Below are positions 6,130 through 6,665 of a stretch of 6,665 nt of DNA, one piece after another; position 1 is the stretch's first letter, and the number at the start of each line of letters is the position of its first letter. Location: assembly GCA_021791345.1 (NCBI GenBank), contig JAJYWT010000161.1, forward strand, positions 1 to 6,665. Direction: 5' to 3'. The notes under the pieces were generated by a model. It ran no database searches, was not told the DNA's origin, and saw only the letters and a list, made by a program, of their open reading frames with translations. A program made the position numbers and the translations under genes. Origin of the DNA: a bacterium. Lineage in GTDB: Bacteria > Chloroflexota > Dormibacteria > UBA8260 > Bog-877.

Positions 6130-6438
6130 GGTTTCGCCCGGGTCGAGCTGGTTGCGCAGGTGCGCCGCCGCCCCCTCTGACGTCGATGCAGCCATTCGGG
6201 AAGGGAGCGGGCCGTACGGCGTTGCGCACCGGCAGCCCTCCTCATCAGCCGCTTGGCCCCGATTCCCGGGGTACGGAGGGAACCAAGGCGGAACTCGCTG
6301 CCGGCGAGGCTAGCGTGGCCGCCGACTTTGGGCAATCGGCGACTGGGGAACTGCTGAAGGTAGAGCGCCTGTTATGGAGTTCGTGGGTGGCCTCACAAGT
6401 CCCCTGCTCCGCCAGTCGGCTGCGTGCGCTGGCACGGC
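6130..6438. other. Intergenic region between convergent genes, no gene recognised
   Basis: The gap lies between the stop of the fused MarR gene and the stop of the sigma-factor gene, which face each other. Open frames here are short, lack recognisable motifs and overlap one another on both strands. Small symmetric elements are present: the perfect palindrome GCCGTACGGC (6211-6220), the hairpin CTCGC-TGCCG-GCGAG (6294-6308) and GCCGA paired with TCGGC (6321-6325 and 6336-6340). Any could help end transcription, but none has a T-tract. Confidence 0.55.
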
Positions 6439-6665
6439 TCAAACGCCGGTGCGCGCCAGTCGCCGGCTGGGGCGCGCCGCCCCTCCCCCGAGGCGCGGAT
6501 TCACCCGCGTGGGTGCCGCCACTCCGGCCACCCTGCCCGTGGTCTCAGCGGTGAGCACATAGCGCAGGTGCTTGACGGCACGATGAATGAGCAGCTTGAC
6601 GGCCTCGACCGACTTGCCCATCCGCTGCGCGATCTCGCTGAGCTCCAGCTGCCGGCCGTAGCGGA
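6439..6665 (-). CDS. Sigma-70 family RNA polymerase sigma factor, C-terminal fragment (region 4)
   Basis: Only the last 74 residues are visible; the frame runs off the right window edge, so the ATG at 6619-6621 is internal. The first 34 or so residues are a typical sigma region 4 helix-turn-helix, which contacts the -35 element: LELSEIAQRMGKSVEAV followed by KLLIHRAVKHLR. The pattern (EIA, then MGKS, AVK, RA and LR) is that of extracytoplasmic-function or related small sigma factors. A tail of about 40 residues, rich in Gly, Ala, Arg and Pro and of no recognised fold, follows. The gene converges on the fused MarR gene. The class of sigma factor and any anti-sigma partner lie outside what can be seen. 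Confidence 0.8.
   Translation of the reverse strand, partial: RYGRQLELSEIAQRMGKSVEAVKLLIHRAVKHLRYVLTAETTGRVAGVAAPTRVNPRLGGGAARPSRRLARTGV

Noticed and set aside
6130..6438. Possible small gene or RNA in the right-hand gap
   Set aside because: No frame has a convincing start site or motif, and the small hairpins lack the arrangement of any RNA family I recognise.

Overview
The window is a GC-rich bacterial chromosome segment. A housekeeping replication gene lies on the left and a cluster of small regulators on the right. High GC, GTG starts, a likely leaderless GTG-initiated gene and a DnaE with an intact-looking PHP domain fit Actinomycetota or a related high-GC terrestrial phylum such as Chloroflexota or Dormibacterota. 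The sequence alone does not decide between them.

Left part (2-3755): the 3' nine-tenths of dnaE, the replicative DNA polymerase III alpha subunit, runs rightward. It converges, with one base between the stop codons, on a leftward gene for a YggT-family membrane protein with two YGGT-type halves. That gene has a TATACT -10 box six bases before its GTG, suggesting a leaderless mRNA. A 389-base gap (3756-4144) without a credible gene follows. It holds a strong 13-bp hairpin just past the end of the next leftward operon.

Centre and right (4145-6129): this is the unusual part. Two leftward MarR-family genes overlap by 8 bases. The first encodes a canonical MarR protein and the second a divergent winged-helix protein. 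They diverge from a rightward gene whose product contains two MarR-like domains in one chain, a divergent one followed by a canonical one. Four MarR-type domains thus share one divergent promoter region, and each transcription unit carries one canonical and one divergent domain. A near-consensus promoter (TTGACT, 17 bp, TAATAC) drives the leftward pair and overlaps the start of the rightward gene, so cross- or autoregulation is likely. No transporter or enzyme target lies nearby, so what the cassette senses and controls is unknown.

Right end (6130-6665): a 309-base gap without a convincing gene, then the 3' end of a leftward sigma-70 family gene carrying region 4, cut by the window edge.
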